Shown here: positions 1 through 10,920 of the stretch, one piece after another | How the letters are laid out: each line of letters starts with the position of its first letter | How positions within the stretch are numbered: position 1 is the stretch's first letter | NCBI GenBank assembly: GCA_029204225.1 | Contig: CM055103.1 | Span: 67,001-131,000, forward strand | Direction of reading: 5' to 3' | Source: Diphasiastrum complanatum | Taxonomy: Eukaryota; Streptophyta; Lycopodiopsida; Lycopodiales; Lycopodiaceae | Length of the DNA stretch: 64,000 bases | Position numbers and translations under genes: made by a program | The notes under the pieces: generated by a model | The model's database searches: none | The model's input: the letters and a program-made list of their open reading frames with translations, nothing else | What the model was told of the DNA's origin: nothing

Positions 1-1540
1 TCTTCACGGATACACACAGGGGCGCATCTGCTCAGAATCGCAGATGGTCACCCTCTTCAATCACGATATGCAGAGAAGATTTTTCTTCAGATACGTTCAG
101 GTCTTCCTTTCTTCCAGGCAGCGATGATCTCTTCAAAATCAGATTCTTCTGACCTGTGCAAATCGTTCCTCTCTTCCACAGAAGTAGTGTGGGTTCTTCC
201 TTCCCAGATCGTTCTTTCAGAACAGCAGCAGATCAATTCACCAATCAAATTGCGGAGAATTTGAGGAGGCTTTAATGGCTCAGGCAGCAGAATTGACTGG
301 TTCTTCATTCATTCAACTTCGTTTTGCTTCTTATTCACGACTGCAGGTGATCTCAACCAGCAGCAATTTGTAAATTTAGAATCTTTAGTGAAGCCAATTG
401 CCATGACTATGGAGTATTCAGACAGAGGCAGGGCAATCCTCATCGCTTCTCCACACAGAAAAATTGGCTTCCTGCAACAGCTACTTCCTAGCCTGTAGTG
501 CCCGCTGCCTTCTTTTCTCAAGCAAAATAGGAATGAACCTGCGTTTCTTCTCTCAAGAGTCTTTTCTTCTCTTGAGGGAAACGATTTCACCTTTTCTTCA
601 TAACCGACCTTCAACGAAGGGCAAAACTCTTTAGGAGCATTCTCTACTTTGACAAAAAGGCCCTTCATTTGAGGAAAAAACTCTTTAGGCTTATTTGGCC
701 TCCAAAAACTATTTTCCTAGTTCCTTGTTTTCGAAACTCCGATTTTTTCCCAGATGTCGAACTGTCTCATAGGTATCACTTCCTCCTACATTCTTACCTG
801 TATTACTCGTGACTTCGTATTCAACACGAACCATCATACAACTGGCAACTCAGCATCGCGTACAAACCGACACTTGGTATAATCAACCGTCATCCCCACC
901 AAGGAAAATCAATATTTGGAACTCGGAAAACTTGTCTGACATCAACCCAACAAGTTTGATTTGTAAGTCTGCACTGTACTTTGCCTCAACCATTTTTTAA
1001 CTGCCGTTTTCATTTCGCTTCTTTCAGTAACAAGATTTTTTAAGTCACAAACTGCTCTTCACTGGATACTGCAACATCGTCGTCGAACCCTTAACCTTAG
1101 GACCCTTCCTTGAAACTTAAGTCAGTGCCTTAAAGGTACCTGGGCATCTTTTATAAATCATGATATAAAGTACATTTCATCATTACAATATGGCGAAAAA
1201 TTGTCATTTAATAAAACTACTTAGCAACTGTCGATATTATCATCCATCAAAGTCAATTACGAGTGTTGCTAAAAATAGCTTATTGCTATTTAACAAACTT
1301 ACTAAAAATAGTAACTTAGTAAAAATAGGTCTAATTTGTCTGATATAACTGTCATTTGAAAATTGATTATGACATTTGAACATGTCATAGAATTTCATAG
1401 CTACTCTTTAACATAGCCACATTCGTACATCAGTAAAAAGTGGCATTATAGCAGATTTTGCACATATGAGATACATCTAGAACATTTTCTTCTAGAAAAT
1501 CAATGATTGTAATTGCTGAAATTTTGAAATTTTGACCAAA
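1..1540. other. Unassigned 5' edge sequence
   Basis: No gene is recognised. A loosely open - strand frame runs through 87-668 with one stop at 307-309; its translation is Lys/Ser/Glu-rich and matches no family I know. The part from about 1090 to 1540 is AT-rich and without reading frames. It could be LTR or leader sequence of the elements to its right, but no matching second LTR copy is visible in the window. Confidence 0.3.
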
Positions 1541-1548
1541 AAAATGCA

Positions 1549-1590
1549 CTACATGTTTTCCCCCCACTTAAATGTGAAGCGTCCCCGCGA
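1549..1590 (-). other. Polypurine-tract-like motif (minus strand)
   Basis: Read on the - strand this is GACGCTTCACATTTAAG followed by a run of six G and then AAAACATGTAGTG. The block resembles the + strand motif GACGTTTCACATTTGAGG with AAGGGGATATGTG at 15972-16002. In gypsy elements a purine run before TG marks the start of the 3' LTR, so this is probably the last internal bases of a - strand element whose LTR would extend towards lower coordinates. Confidence 0.4.
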
Positions 1591-1613
1591 ACAGAGGGAA
1601 TAGTCTTTGACAT

Positions 1614-3033
1614 TTGATTTTGTATCATAATAAACGTGACTGGTTACTCTTGAAAGAGACATTTATCAAACGGTTCAAGCCTTTCTGCTTGATAGAAAGT
1701 CCTTTTGTCAAACTAAGTAATATCAAAATGACAGAAGACAAAAAAGTACGTGACTATATCGAACGATTTAAACGATTCAAAAGTCAGGTACAAGAGCAAC
1801 CTACCGAGTCCATGCTCATCATTTGGTTCCTCGTTGGACTTCCCCGATGGATCAGACGTGAACTTCGTTCGAATGATGAATATACATCATTTAAACAAGC
1901 CATGACTGATGTCATTCAAGAAGAAGACGAGGGCTCAGATTTTGAGGAACCACGAGAACGAAGAGCACATCGTGTTGTCCAAGAAGCTCGACCAAAGAAT
2001 GACACACAAGAACAATTATGGAAAACACAGATGGAGTTGCTTAATCAGCAACACCAACAACAGATGGAGAAACTCACAAAAGAGTTCCAAAACACTCTTA
2101 AGTCTATCCAACGTTCGATGCCAGGTCAGTTACCCACTGGCCAAATCCATCATAGATGAGAGAACACGTGGTGCCCTCACTGTCGAGGTACACACACTGA
2201 CAATGAGTGCCCTTCATACCAACCGGTCCAAGATACCTCCTTGATCAAATGTGAAATCTGCGACTTTATGGGGCATACCTCCCTTTATTGCTATTATAAC
2301 CCGAGGAATCAGCCTCACAACCAGTCAAGAGGACATTATCAACCTCCTCGACAACCATTTGTTTCACAGCAACAACACACGTCCTATCCACCACGAAACA
2401 ACCAGATCCATATACAAGAGTTGCCCAAACAACCTAGACATGAACCTCAACAACAGTTGGCACTCTTAGGACCACCACCATGAGGACAACAGGATTTAGG
2501 AGCACAAAAACATAGACATCCTTGAGAGTCTGCAACACACACCTGGTAGAAAACTCCTACGGTCAATCATATTATCATGATCCATCAATTCCATCATCTA
2601 GCCATCACCAGTATCATGCTCATGCAAACAAGCTGAGTATTCCACACCACAAGAAAACCCAACTCAGCTAGCCATCCAAGATGGTTACGCTATCGCCACC
2701 GGACCCATGAGCAACCGCTGCTTTATCTGTGGTGAAACAGAACATTTCATGGCTGACCGTAAAGTTAAAAACCAATACCATGCAGAATGTCCCGACTGTG
2801 CTCGCAAAAACAACTTCAAAGACTGTTCTAAACAACCTAACAGGATCCTTCCAGCATGTCATATCACATCCGAACCTGTTAGAGTTCTTACTAGAGCACA
2901 ACGCCAACAACAAAAACAGCAGCAAAACCATGGACAATCAGCTGACCCACATGGAAGCCATTTGACGGCCTCCACATTACCAAACGATTACCTAGACCCA
3001 AAAGTGGAACAAAGGCAATACAACGAATTTTGA
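1614..3033 (+). pseudogene. gag: Gypsy gag with zinc knuckles (frameshifted)
   Basis: The first 180 codons from 1614 carry a retrotransposon gag domain: a Trp-containing start, repeated F..F, a VRDYIERF helix, then a Gln/His-rich coiled segment. The frame is lost at 2157. A Pro/Gln/His-rich stretch with Cys-x2-Cys follows at 2241-2483, and a second Cys/His cluster (CFICGETEHF, later CPDC) at 2707-2860. The last Cys of the first knuckle is Arg here. It would encode the nucleocapsid of element 1 but cannot be translated as one protein. Confidence 0.75.
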
Positions 3034-3291
3034 GATGAATTTTTGCGAGAGGAAGAACATACGGACAGTCCGTTATCAGCTCATATCCCTGAAAAGGAGC
3101 AATCCCTCCAGGGACTTGAAGTATTTTTTGACCTCCTGCAAACTCAACTCACAATGCCGTTCCATAGTGCTATCAAATCCTTCACCGGACTTCAATGTTA
3201 TATCCATTGTAGTTTTTAGCTGTCTCCTATTCCTGATGAACAATGAAAACCAAAAGCGATTCTTGAAATTCCTCAGATTCCTATTAATCTG

Positions 3292-4014
3292 ATGAATATA
3301 GGCGTTGCTAAGGGGAATAGCATCACACTACTCTTGTCCTATAAAGATTATCCCGCAGTATCTGCTATCCTCAATAGCGGATCAAGCGTCAATATAATGG
3401 CTTTGTCATTGGCAAAGTCATGGGGCTTCAATACCCTCGATCAACCACGATATAAACTTCGTATGGTTGATCAACGAGTTACTGACCCTGCTGGTCATTT
3501 ATTAAATATAAAAGTTCGAATAGCAGGTGTCAAGTTTATCATCGATTGTGTCATCTTAGACCTACCAGAAGATGCCAATACGTATAAACTCCTTCTTGGT
3601 ACACCTTGGCTCCAGATGGCAGGTGTTGTCCAAGACTGGAAGAACAGCAAAATTACCTTTGGCAACCACGATAAACGAGTCACGGTTGACTCAAATGGCC
3701 ATGTCAAGCCTGCCAAGGTATACGATGATTGGTCATCTACAACATATGACGAATCAGATAGTGTCCCGATCCAACCAAAAGGCCACTATACACGAACCAT
3801 GGACATAATCAATTGGGGTCATGCACTAGCTACTGTGGACTGTGCGGATTCCAATCGATGTCGTATCGAAATGGCTGCAGAAGATGTGGATATTCTTCCA
3901 TCTTCTACGGACATTGACACACCCATCATCCCCCTTATGATGATAGACCCCATTCCTATAGCTTGGTGCCTCTACTGCCCATGTTTTGGAAGAAGGTATT
4001 CTTTCCATGGATGA
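3292..4014 (+). pseudogene. Gypsy aspartic protease, catalytic Asp replaced
   Basis: The frame holds a retropepsin-like domain: AILNSGSSVNIM aligns with the usual DSG active site, followed by the hydrophobic LLLGTPWL flap/helix region about 90 residues on. The catalytic Asp is Asn (codon AAT at about 3373), so the enzyme would be dead. Frame breaks separate it from gag upstream and from the spacer and RT downstream (4015-4430). Confidence 0.8.
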
Positions 4015-4409
4015 TGTCAAAATGACGGATGATCATCTACTCCTCTATCTAGATGCCCAACATTATCCGTCCAATGTCATTCCTAAGGAGATCAAGTCAC
4101 CAAGACCGTTGGCTCATGTCCAACTAACATCCAAAGTACCAAACACACAAGCATATAGGCCCAAAACCAAAGTATATACTTGGGACGTGTATCTCGATGA
4201 AGTTTGGGATACAATCAATGACGATATGGTAAGTGAGGCCACAACACCACCCATTCAAAAACCACAAAACCCTCGGTTACAAAAAAATTACATTATTGAT
4301 ACAAAATCAACCGAGCGACAAAAACAGATGCGTGCGAAGCTTAAACAGCCAATCAAGCCCAGAGGGGACAGACAACAAACACTCCGACAAAGCTTCCATG
4401 TCTGGTAAA

Positions 4410-6170
4410 GAATCACCTCAAATGATTCCTAAAGTCCCAGAACATTTTGTGGACCAACCTTTCGATCTTCCACAGAAGTTCAAAGACTTTACACTGGATG
4501 ATGTTGTTATCCAGTTACCGCAGCCACATCGAGAACCTACACCAAGTTCCAATTCCTTTGAAGGACCCGCTAAGACAATTCTACTAAACCTTAAAGATCC
4601 TGACGAGGACATAGATCGAATAGTTCATGTTGGTGCACATTTGTCATCAACCCAACTGTCTGATCTAGAGACTTTATTACGCAAATACAGGGATGTATTT
4701 GCATGGAATTATACCGAGATGAAAGGAATCCCCCCTGAAATAGTAGTACATCGGATTCCTCTAGAAGACAATGCTAAGTCTGTTAGGGCTAAACCTTACT
4801 GCAATAACCCAGTCTATTGTGAGAGGATTGACGAAGATATTAAGAAATTGCTGGATGCTGGCTTCATTTATGAAGTCCAACATACTGATTGGATATGGTT
4901 GTACCCAAGAAAAATGACAAGCTTCATATCTGTGTTGACCTCAAGAACCTTAATGCGGTTACGAAGAAAGACCATTTTCCCTTGCCCCTAATGACCCAAA
5001 TATTAGAGGAAATGGCAGGAGCTGAAGCTTTCAGCTTCTTGGATGGGTTCAGCGGCCATTTCCTTGTTCAAATAACCCTTGACGATAAACATAAAATGGC
5101 TTTTGCCACCGAGAGCGACGTTTACGCTTATAACGTTATGCCTTTTGGCTTATGTAACGCCCCCTCAACATTCCAACGGGTCATGCAACTGACTTTCAAG
5201 ATCTGTTACATCAGGTCATGGAGATTTATCTCGACGATCTAGGTGTACATTCTTCCACTGCTATGCACCTAGACGCCTTGGAGAAAATCTTCATTCACTG
5301 TCGTAGGTTCGGCATCTCACTAAACCCTGATAAATGCCAAATATGGGTTACCCACGGGGTTGTACTCGGGCATATAATATCAAAGGACGGTATTTCTTCC
5401 GACCCGTCAAAAATCAAGGTTATCGTGGACATGCGCCTACCTGCAACAGTGAAGGAAATATATGTCTTCCTCGGTCATACCAACTACTATTGCATCTTTA
5501 TAATCGACTATGCCGACAAGGCACGTCTCGTTTATTTAGTTGTGGTAGATCCTCGATGGACCGAAGAACAAATTAAAGCCTTTGAGGAGTTGAAGACAAC
5601 ACTCACAATGGCTCCCATACTCCGCTCGCCAGATTACGCGAAAGAATTCTATGTGCATACTGACGCAAGTAAGTATGCATTTGGGGTCTTCTTGCACAAC
5701 CAGGCAAGTATGGCAAGGACTTTCCCATACGTTTCTTAAGCAGGCAACTGGTGCCTACTGAAGTAAACTATACCACTACCAAGAGAGAAGCATTGGGAAT
5801 GGTCTATGCGGTACAACAACTACGACATTATTTATTAGGCCAGACCTTTTCTTTCTACACAAACCATCAAGCACTCCTATATATCGTTAATAAGTCCTAT
5901 AAGACGGGACGAATAGCTCGATGGCTACTAATTTTGGAGGAATTTAATTTTCGTATAGTCGTTTGGAAAGGGTCCCAACATTTCATGGCGGATCACCTTT
6001 CCAGACTACCAAGTATTGAAAAAGCAACTGCACCAGTCAACGATGATCTTCCTGATGCATGCCTTTTTCAGATCGATGCCACACCCCTATGGGATGAGGA
6101 GATCACTCAGTTCCTCACAACAGGCCGACTAAAAGAAGGCCTGAGTACAATCAAATTTTTTTTTTTTTAA
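4410..6170 (+). pseudogene. Gypsy reverse transcriptase and RNase H (frameshifted)
   Basis: RT is spread over three frames: 4410-4880 (spacer and fingers, DVFAWNYTEMKG), 4889-5200 (CVDLKNLNAVTKKDHFPLP, then MPFGLCNAPSTFQ) and 5218-5739 (YLDDLGVHS in place of YVDD, VLGHIISKDG, and the start of RNase H at HTDASKYAFG). RNase H continues at 5751-6100 with TTKREAL and ADHLSRLPS. The usual catalytic TDH of RNase H reads TNH (5861 region). Frameshifts near 4885 and 5195 and a stop at 5739 show long inactivity. Confidence 0.85.
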
Positions 6171-6183
6171 TAAAAGCAGCGCC

Positions 6184-7370
6184 CTTTCAGTTAATTGCGA
6201 GACAATTTTACAAAAGGGGCGTTGACGACATTATTCGACGATGTGCTTATGAATCTGAGATACGACCGATAATATCTCAGGCTCATGAGGGCATTGGAGG
6301 TGGCCACTTTTCTGCTGAAGCCACAACGAAGATTATCCTTCGAGCAGGATTGTGGTGGCCATCTTTGTTTAAAGACATGTTTGTTGTCATTAAAGCATGT
6401 GATGTCTGTCAAAGAGCAAAGCAAAATACCAAAGCTGACTTCACACCATTGACTCCCATTATAGAAGGCAAAGCCTTCCATAAGTGGGGGATTGACTTTG
6501 TTGGACCCATCAGTCTAGCAGCGAAACTTACCCAAGCTTGATATATCCTCATAGCCACAGATTACGCCACTAAGTGGGTAGAGGCCCGAGCAACGAAGGA
6601 CGCCAACGCAAAAACAGTTGCACGTTTTCTTTACGAAAACATTATTATCCGTTTTGGCTGTCCCATTGAGTTTGTTAGTGATCATGGCACACATTTTTTA
6701 AATGTCATCGTTGATAATTTCCTACGTCATTACCTTGTCGTTCACAAAAAAAGTACACCGTACTATCTAAGGTGTAATGGCCAAGCTAAATCAACTAACA
6801 AGACGATCTGTAAAATTCTAACCAAGATAGTTGAAACTAGTCGCTCTGATTGGAAAACAAAACTTTTCTCAGCTATCTGGGCTTACCGCACCACCCTGAA
6901 GAAAGTCATTGGGTGGGTAACTCCTTTCCACTTAGTATACGATCAAGAAGCGGTAATGCCTGTAGAATTATTAGTGACTTCGCTAAGAGTTACGAAGGCT
7001 TTTTCAACAAATCTCTGTGAAAAAGCTTCAATCAAACAACAAGTCAAAACCAGGCTATTTACGTTAGCCTAGTTATGCGAGACAAGACTAATATCTTATC
7101 ACGCACAACTAGTTAACAAACGACGCCAAAAAGCTTGGCATGACCATCACCTGCGCAATAAAGATCTACATTTAGATGACCAGGTACTTCTTTATACATC
7201 AAAGAAGCACCCCGACAAGTTGAAGTTCAGAAGTGAAGGGCCATACATTATTAAAAAAATATTTCCTAATGGTGCAGTCCAGTTACAAACACTTGACGGG
7301 ACACTCCTAGACACTGTCGTAAATGGTGGTCGTCTACGGCGGTACTACGAAGAGTTGTTCTTTGTTGACA
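6184..7370 (+). pseudogene. Gypsy integrase, catalytic Glu replaced
   Basis: A zinc-binding HHCC region (GHFSAEATT, CDVCQ) at 6290-6420 is followed by WGIDFVGP, then ATDYATKWVEA with the first Asp, and VSDHGTHFLN with the second Asp. The third acidic residue lies in GQAKSTNKT, where family members normally have GQAES, so Glu is Lys. A TGA stop at 6539 and a TAG near 7070 interrupt the frame. The C-terminal SH3-like part (GPYIIKKIFPNGAVQL) runs to NGGRLRRYY, with no chromodomain. Confidence 0.85.
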
Positions 7371-7536
7371 TCTCCTTGATGATAAAAAAAAAAAAAAATG
7401 TTTTTAATGTTATTTTATTCCTTTCCTTGTACATCTCGCCTATTGTTCACCTCGTTCCTTGTTTATACTTCATATCAATACTTATGTACATTCTATGCAT
7501 TTTTTTCTTTTTTTCTTCTGTTCATACTCATGGGTC

Positions 7537-7893
7537 ATGGAAGTTCTAGATCGACAACTGGAAGAAACAACGAAGGCCCTGCAGCAAGTCTTGGACAAGG
7601 TGAACCAATTATGGGACATGGCGTGCAAGGCCCAAGCAGGTGCTCACATAATGAAGCCACAAGACGATGATGGGAATGATGGAGCAGGGAATCAGGATGG
7701 GCAAACCCACCCATCAGATGGTAGCTTAGGATCGGGTGGCCAGAGACCCGGTGCTGCTTCCATGAGCTTTCTCCGACTCCCCCCTCCCACTTTTAACCCT
7801 TCCTCCTACTCCGCATTTAATTTCTCTGAAACATTCATTCCAACTTACCCAATTCTTCCATCTCCCCTTTCTTCATCACTCCTAGTCAAATAA
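7537..7893 (+). CDS. Extra 3' ORF a of gypsy element 1 (coiled coil)
   Basis: From the ATG at 7537 the frame is open for about 118 codons. It starts with a predicted coiled coil (MEVLDRQLEETTKALQQ), then a Gly/Asp-rich linker, then a Pro/Ser/Phe-rich stretch. A strong T-rich tract (7500-7525) precedes the start. The TAA stop overlaps the next ATG by one base (TAATG at 7891-7895). The two ORFs are therefore either translationally coupled or one reading frame split by a single frameshift. Family unknown. Confidence 0.45.
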   Translation: MEVLDRQLEETTKALQQVLDKVNQLWDMACKAQAGAHIMKPQDDDGNDGAGNQDGQTHPSDGSLGSGGQRPGAASMSFLRLPPPTFNPSSYSAFNFSETFIPTYPILPSPLSSSLLVK

Positions 7894-9005
7894 TGGGCCC
7901 ATCAAAAGGTCCAGCTGACACCTACAAAGCTCGACGGGATGAGTTCCTCCAACAACTCCACTCTCCCGGTGCTGCGTATAACTTATTATCTCCGCCTCCT
8001 CCTAAACCGTTCACCCCCGCACCCCTCTCCCCAGATCACTCCATCCCCGACCTTCCGAAAACTAACACAGACATTGGAGCCGATGATGACTTCCTGGCTG
8101 ACCAACCGAAGACAAGAAGATTCTCGCCCAGGCCAGACATGGTTGCAGATGAGCTGTCGACAAGCGAGCGAGCAAAAGAGAAAGACACGGGCACCAAGGC
8201 CCTTGATGATTATCTGGCAAGGCCACCCCAGCTGCGTATGACAACTTTTCCTATCCGACCTAGAAGTAAACTGGCTGATTCAAGAGAATCAGAGACATTT
8301 GAAAGAAAATACCCTCCCAATATGAGGGGCAGCAAAGAAGACATCGATCAAAGCCAATACTCCACCAGGGATGAGATCATTGTCGCACTACAACCACAGC
8401 CAGAATGGCGGAGCAAAGTCCTGAAGGATAGTAGGCGACTCCAGGAATATTTGAGGGCACTGGCATGCATGTCGCTCAAATGCAGAAACCCATGGCCGAT
8501 GGAAAAACCTCAAGTGGAGTTAGTAAACTGGCCAGTCATTCCGGGAATTATAGAGAGAACCTCCTCGGATGATCTGAGGCTACAGTTACTAGACTTCAGA
8601 CACAAATACAAGTCAAGTGTCGATATCTGCATGCAGGAAAGTGCCGAGTGTTGTAGATCCATAGCCTTCCTGATGCAGCAAGAGTGTTTCTGGGATCGAG
8701 GTTCGGATCCCATTAGGATCAACCCAAACACAGCCCTCCAATCAGAAGAAGACCATGAGATGATGGCCAGGCTATACTACAGAGCGGCCTTCATGTCGTC
8801 ATGCTATGTGACCATGGTGGAAGACTGGCAGGAAATGGGCTTCGTAGAAAAAATAAGAGAATATCTGGGGCCCCTTAATTTCGGAAGTAAGCTCCACTTC
8901 CAAGTTTTTGAAGCCCTGGGCCAGAAGATGAGCGAGCGAAAGCAGACGGCGCGACGACGAGGCGAACATAATTCACAAGAAGTGCTCAAGAGGGCTGGTA
9001 TGTAG
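7893..9005 (+). CDS. Extra 3' ORF b of gypsy element 1, intact, 370 codons, unknown
   Basis: An uninterrupted frame of 370 codons follows integrase in sense orientation. The first 150 residues are Pro/Ser/Asp-rich and likely disordered. Residues about 150-370 look compact and helical, with YSTRDEIIVALQP, a Trp/Pro-rich turn (NPWPMEKPQ), Cys-containing helices and a basic end. I recognise no domain. It is richer in GC than the neighbouring pol and carries no stops, although pol is riddled with them. Retrotransposon ORFs in this position include env-like and captured host genes; nothing here shows a signal peptide or a clear membrane segment, so env is not supported. Confidence 0.5.
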   Translation: MGPSKGPADTYKARRDEFLQQLHSPGAAYNLLSPPPPKPFTPAPLSPDHSIPDLPKTNTDIGADDDFLADQPKTRRFSPRPDMVADELSTSERAKEKDTGTKALDDYLARPPQLRMTTFPIRPRSKLADSRESETFERKYPPNMRGSKEDIDQSQYSTRDEIIVALQPQPEWRSKVLKDSRRLQEYLRALACMSLKCRNPWPMEKPQVELVNWPVIPGIIERTSSDDLRLQLLDFRHKYKSSVDICMQESAECCRSIAFLMQQECFWDRGSDPIRINPNTALQSEEDHEMMARLYYRAAFMSSCYVTMVEDWQEMGFVEKIREYLGPLNFGSKLHFQVFEALGQKMSERKQTARRRGEHNSQEVLKRAGM

Positions 9006-9510
9006 CGGCTAATTGAGAGACTTCCAATTTTGGCGAATAAAATTTGCGGATAATAAGCACCTGGTTTTACGGAAGCAAACAAAAATCCACGCTTTTCCAA
9101 GTGCCAAGCGGAAGACATCACCGGTGTTGTAGTGGGTCCTGCAACAGATTAGGGGTGGATAATGTTAGCCGATTCTCTAGTGCCGAGCCAAACTGAAAAC
9201 ATAAGTTATCTCTCACCCATGACTGAGGAGGTCTCAGAAGGAAGAGAGCAGAAGAAGCTGAGAGCCGAGCATGAGAGCCGAGGAAATACTAGCTAGGAAG
9301 ATAGTGATTAACTATGTGAGCCTACATGGTGTATCCCAAAGAACGAATGACCGTGTAGGAGCTAGTAACATTTCCTTGAATTGTTGTAATAAATGTAGAC
9401 CCCCCTTAAAATAGTAAGAGTGAGCCACCTTTTGATGGTGACCTCTAGTGGAAGGGCAAATTCCACATGTAATTTCTAATGACAAGAAAACATCTATGGA
9501 GTCAACCATG
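9006..9510. other. Spacer between gypsy elements 1 and 2
   Basis: No gene and no clear LTR are seen. The segment has a purine-rich middle (9225-9300) and may contain the 3' untranslated end of element 1 and the junction with a 5'-truncated element 2, which begins directly in the protease-RT linker and lacks gag and protease. Confidence 0.4.
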
Positions 9511-9527
9511 GCTATACTAAGGCCAGT

Positions 9528-10920
9528 ATGACAGAAGGTATCATTTTACCAGATTCTACTGAACTGATTGAACTTGCGCCTGGCAGATTTGTGCATGTTT
9601 CGAAGTCACTTGGAGAATCAAAGTTGGTGGAATTCACTGAACTATTGAAGGAGTATCAAGACGTTTTTGTTTGGTCGCTCAATGATTTGAAGGGTATACA
9701 TGCAGAATTTGGAGAGCACCGAATTGATCTTAAGGAAGATGTTGTACCTATTCGACAGAGACAATATCGTCTCATCCTAAGGACGAACTTAACAAGCACC
9801 TTAAGGCAGGTATAATCTATCACGTCTTAAGTAGTGAATGGGTTTCACCCATTGTTGTCGTCCCAAAGAAGAAGATTGGCAAAATAAGAATATGCCAGGA
9901 TTTCCACAAACTCAATGCTGCCACAAGGAAGGACCATCATCCTCTGCCTTTCACTGATTCCATCCTAGATCAGGTTGCTGGTCAAGAGCATTACAATTTC
10001 TGTGACGGCTTTTCTGGATTTAATCAGGTTGGAGTGCGAAAGGAGGATTGTTCAAAGACCACATTCCCTACGAATTGGGGCACTTATGCCTACAACAAAA
10101 TGCCCTTTGGTCTTATTGATGATTTCTGTGTATACAGTCATATAAAGACACACTTGTAGAAGCTGAAATTAACATTGCAATGATGTCGAGAAACTTGTTT
10201 ATCTCTTCATCCAGAGAAATGTTTTTTTGGTATGAAAGAAGGAATATTGCTGGGACACAGAATATCTAACAGAGGAATAGAAGTCGACAAAGATAAAGTC
10301 GAGCTTATAAAGAATCCTCAGATACCAACCAATTTACGTGAACTAAGAGCTTTCTTAGGACATGTTGGCTATTACAGAAGATTTATTCAAAATCATGCTT
10401 CTATTGCTGCCTCTCTTACACATCTACTGAAGAAACAAGTAGAATACATGTGGACGAATGAACAGCAGAAAGCATTCGAAGATCTTAAGCAAAGGTTGAT
10501 TAATGCTCCTATTTTGAGACCACCCAATTGGGCTATTTTATTTCACAGTTATGTGGATGTTTCTGCATTCGCTATTGGCGTCTGTCTAAGTTAGAAGGAC
10601 GACCAGAAGAAGGATCATCCCATTTACTATGCAAGTCGACATCTCAGTGCATCAGAGAAGAATTATTCGGCTACAGAAAGGGAAGCACTTGGCATGATTC
10701 TCACTGTTAAAAAATTTCAGCATTATTTGCTGGGATATGTATTTATTTTGCATGTGGATCATTATGCTCTTAAGTATCTCGTAAATAAACCAGATCTATC
10801 AGGACGAATTGCTCGATGGGTTTTACTCCTGCAAGAATTTACTTATCAAGTAGAGCTTCATCAAGGGAAATATCATACGAATGTTGATTATCTATTGCGA
10901 CTCAGCACCGGAAAAATTGA
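9528..10920 (+). pseudogene. Gypsy 2 RT and RNase H with in-frame active-site deletion
   Basis: The linker (MTEGIILPDSTELIELAPG) and RT fingers are at 9528-10110: VVVPKKKIGKIRICQDF and PLPFTDSILDQ. At about 10110 MPFGL is joined directly to IDDFCVYS, so roughly 35-40 residues that normally lie between MPFGL and the YxDD motif are gone, including its Tyr. The RT thumb (LLGHRISNRGIEVD), connection and RNase H (ATEREALGM, VDHYALKYL) follow at 10200-10920 in several frames with stops at 10592 and elsewhere. Confidence 0.85.

Larger units (their letters stand above)
1600..9005 (+). mobile_element. Ty3/gypsy LTR retrotransposon 1 (degenerate) with extra 3' ORF
   Basis: The order gag, CCHC knuckles, aspartic protease, RT, RNase H, integrase on the + strand is that of a Ty3/gypsy element. 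There is no chromodomain after integrase, which fits a non-chromovirus (OTA) lineage. All pol frames are interrupted by stops and frameshifts. An additional sense ORF pair follows integrase at 7537-9005. No 5' or 3' LTR pair could be delimited by eye. Confidence 0.85.

Noticed and set aside
87-668. A protein-coding gene on the minus strand at the left edge
   Set aside because: Open stretches are short, split by a stop, and show no recognisable domain or splice structure.
7893-9005. Envelope-like gene of a plant errantivirus-type element
   Set aside because: No signal peptide, furin-like site or C-terminal membrane anchor is visible in the translation; position alone is not enough.
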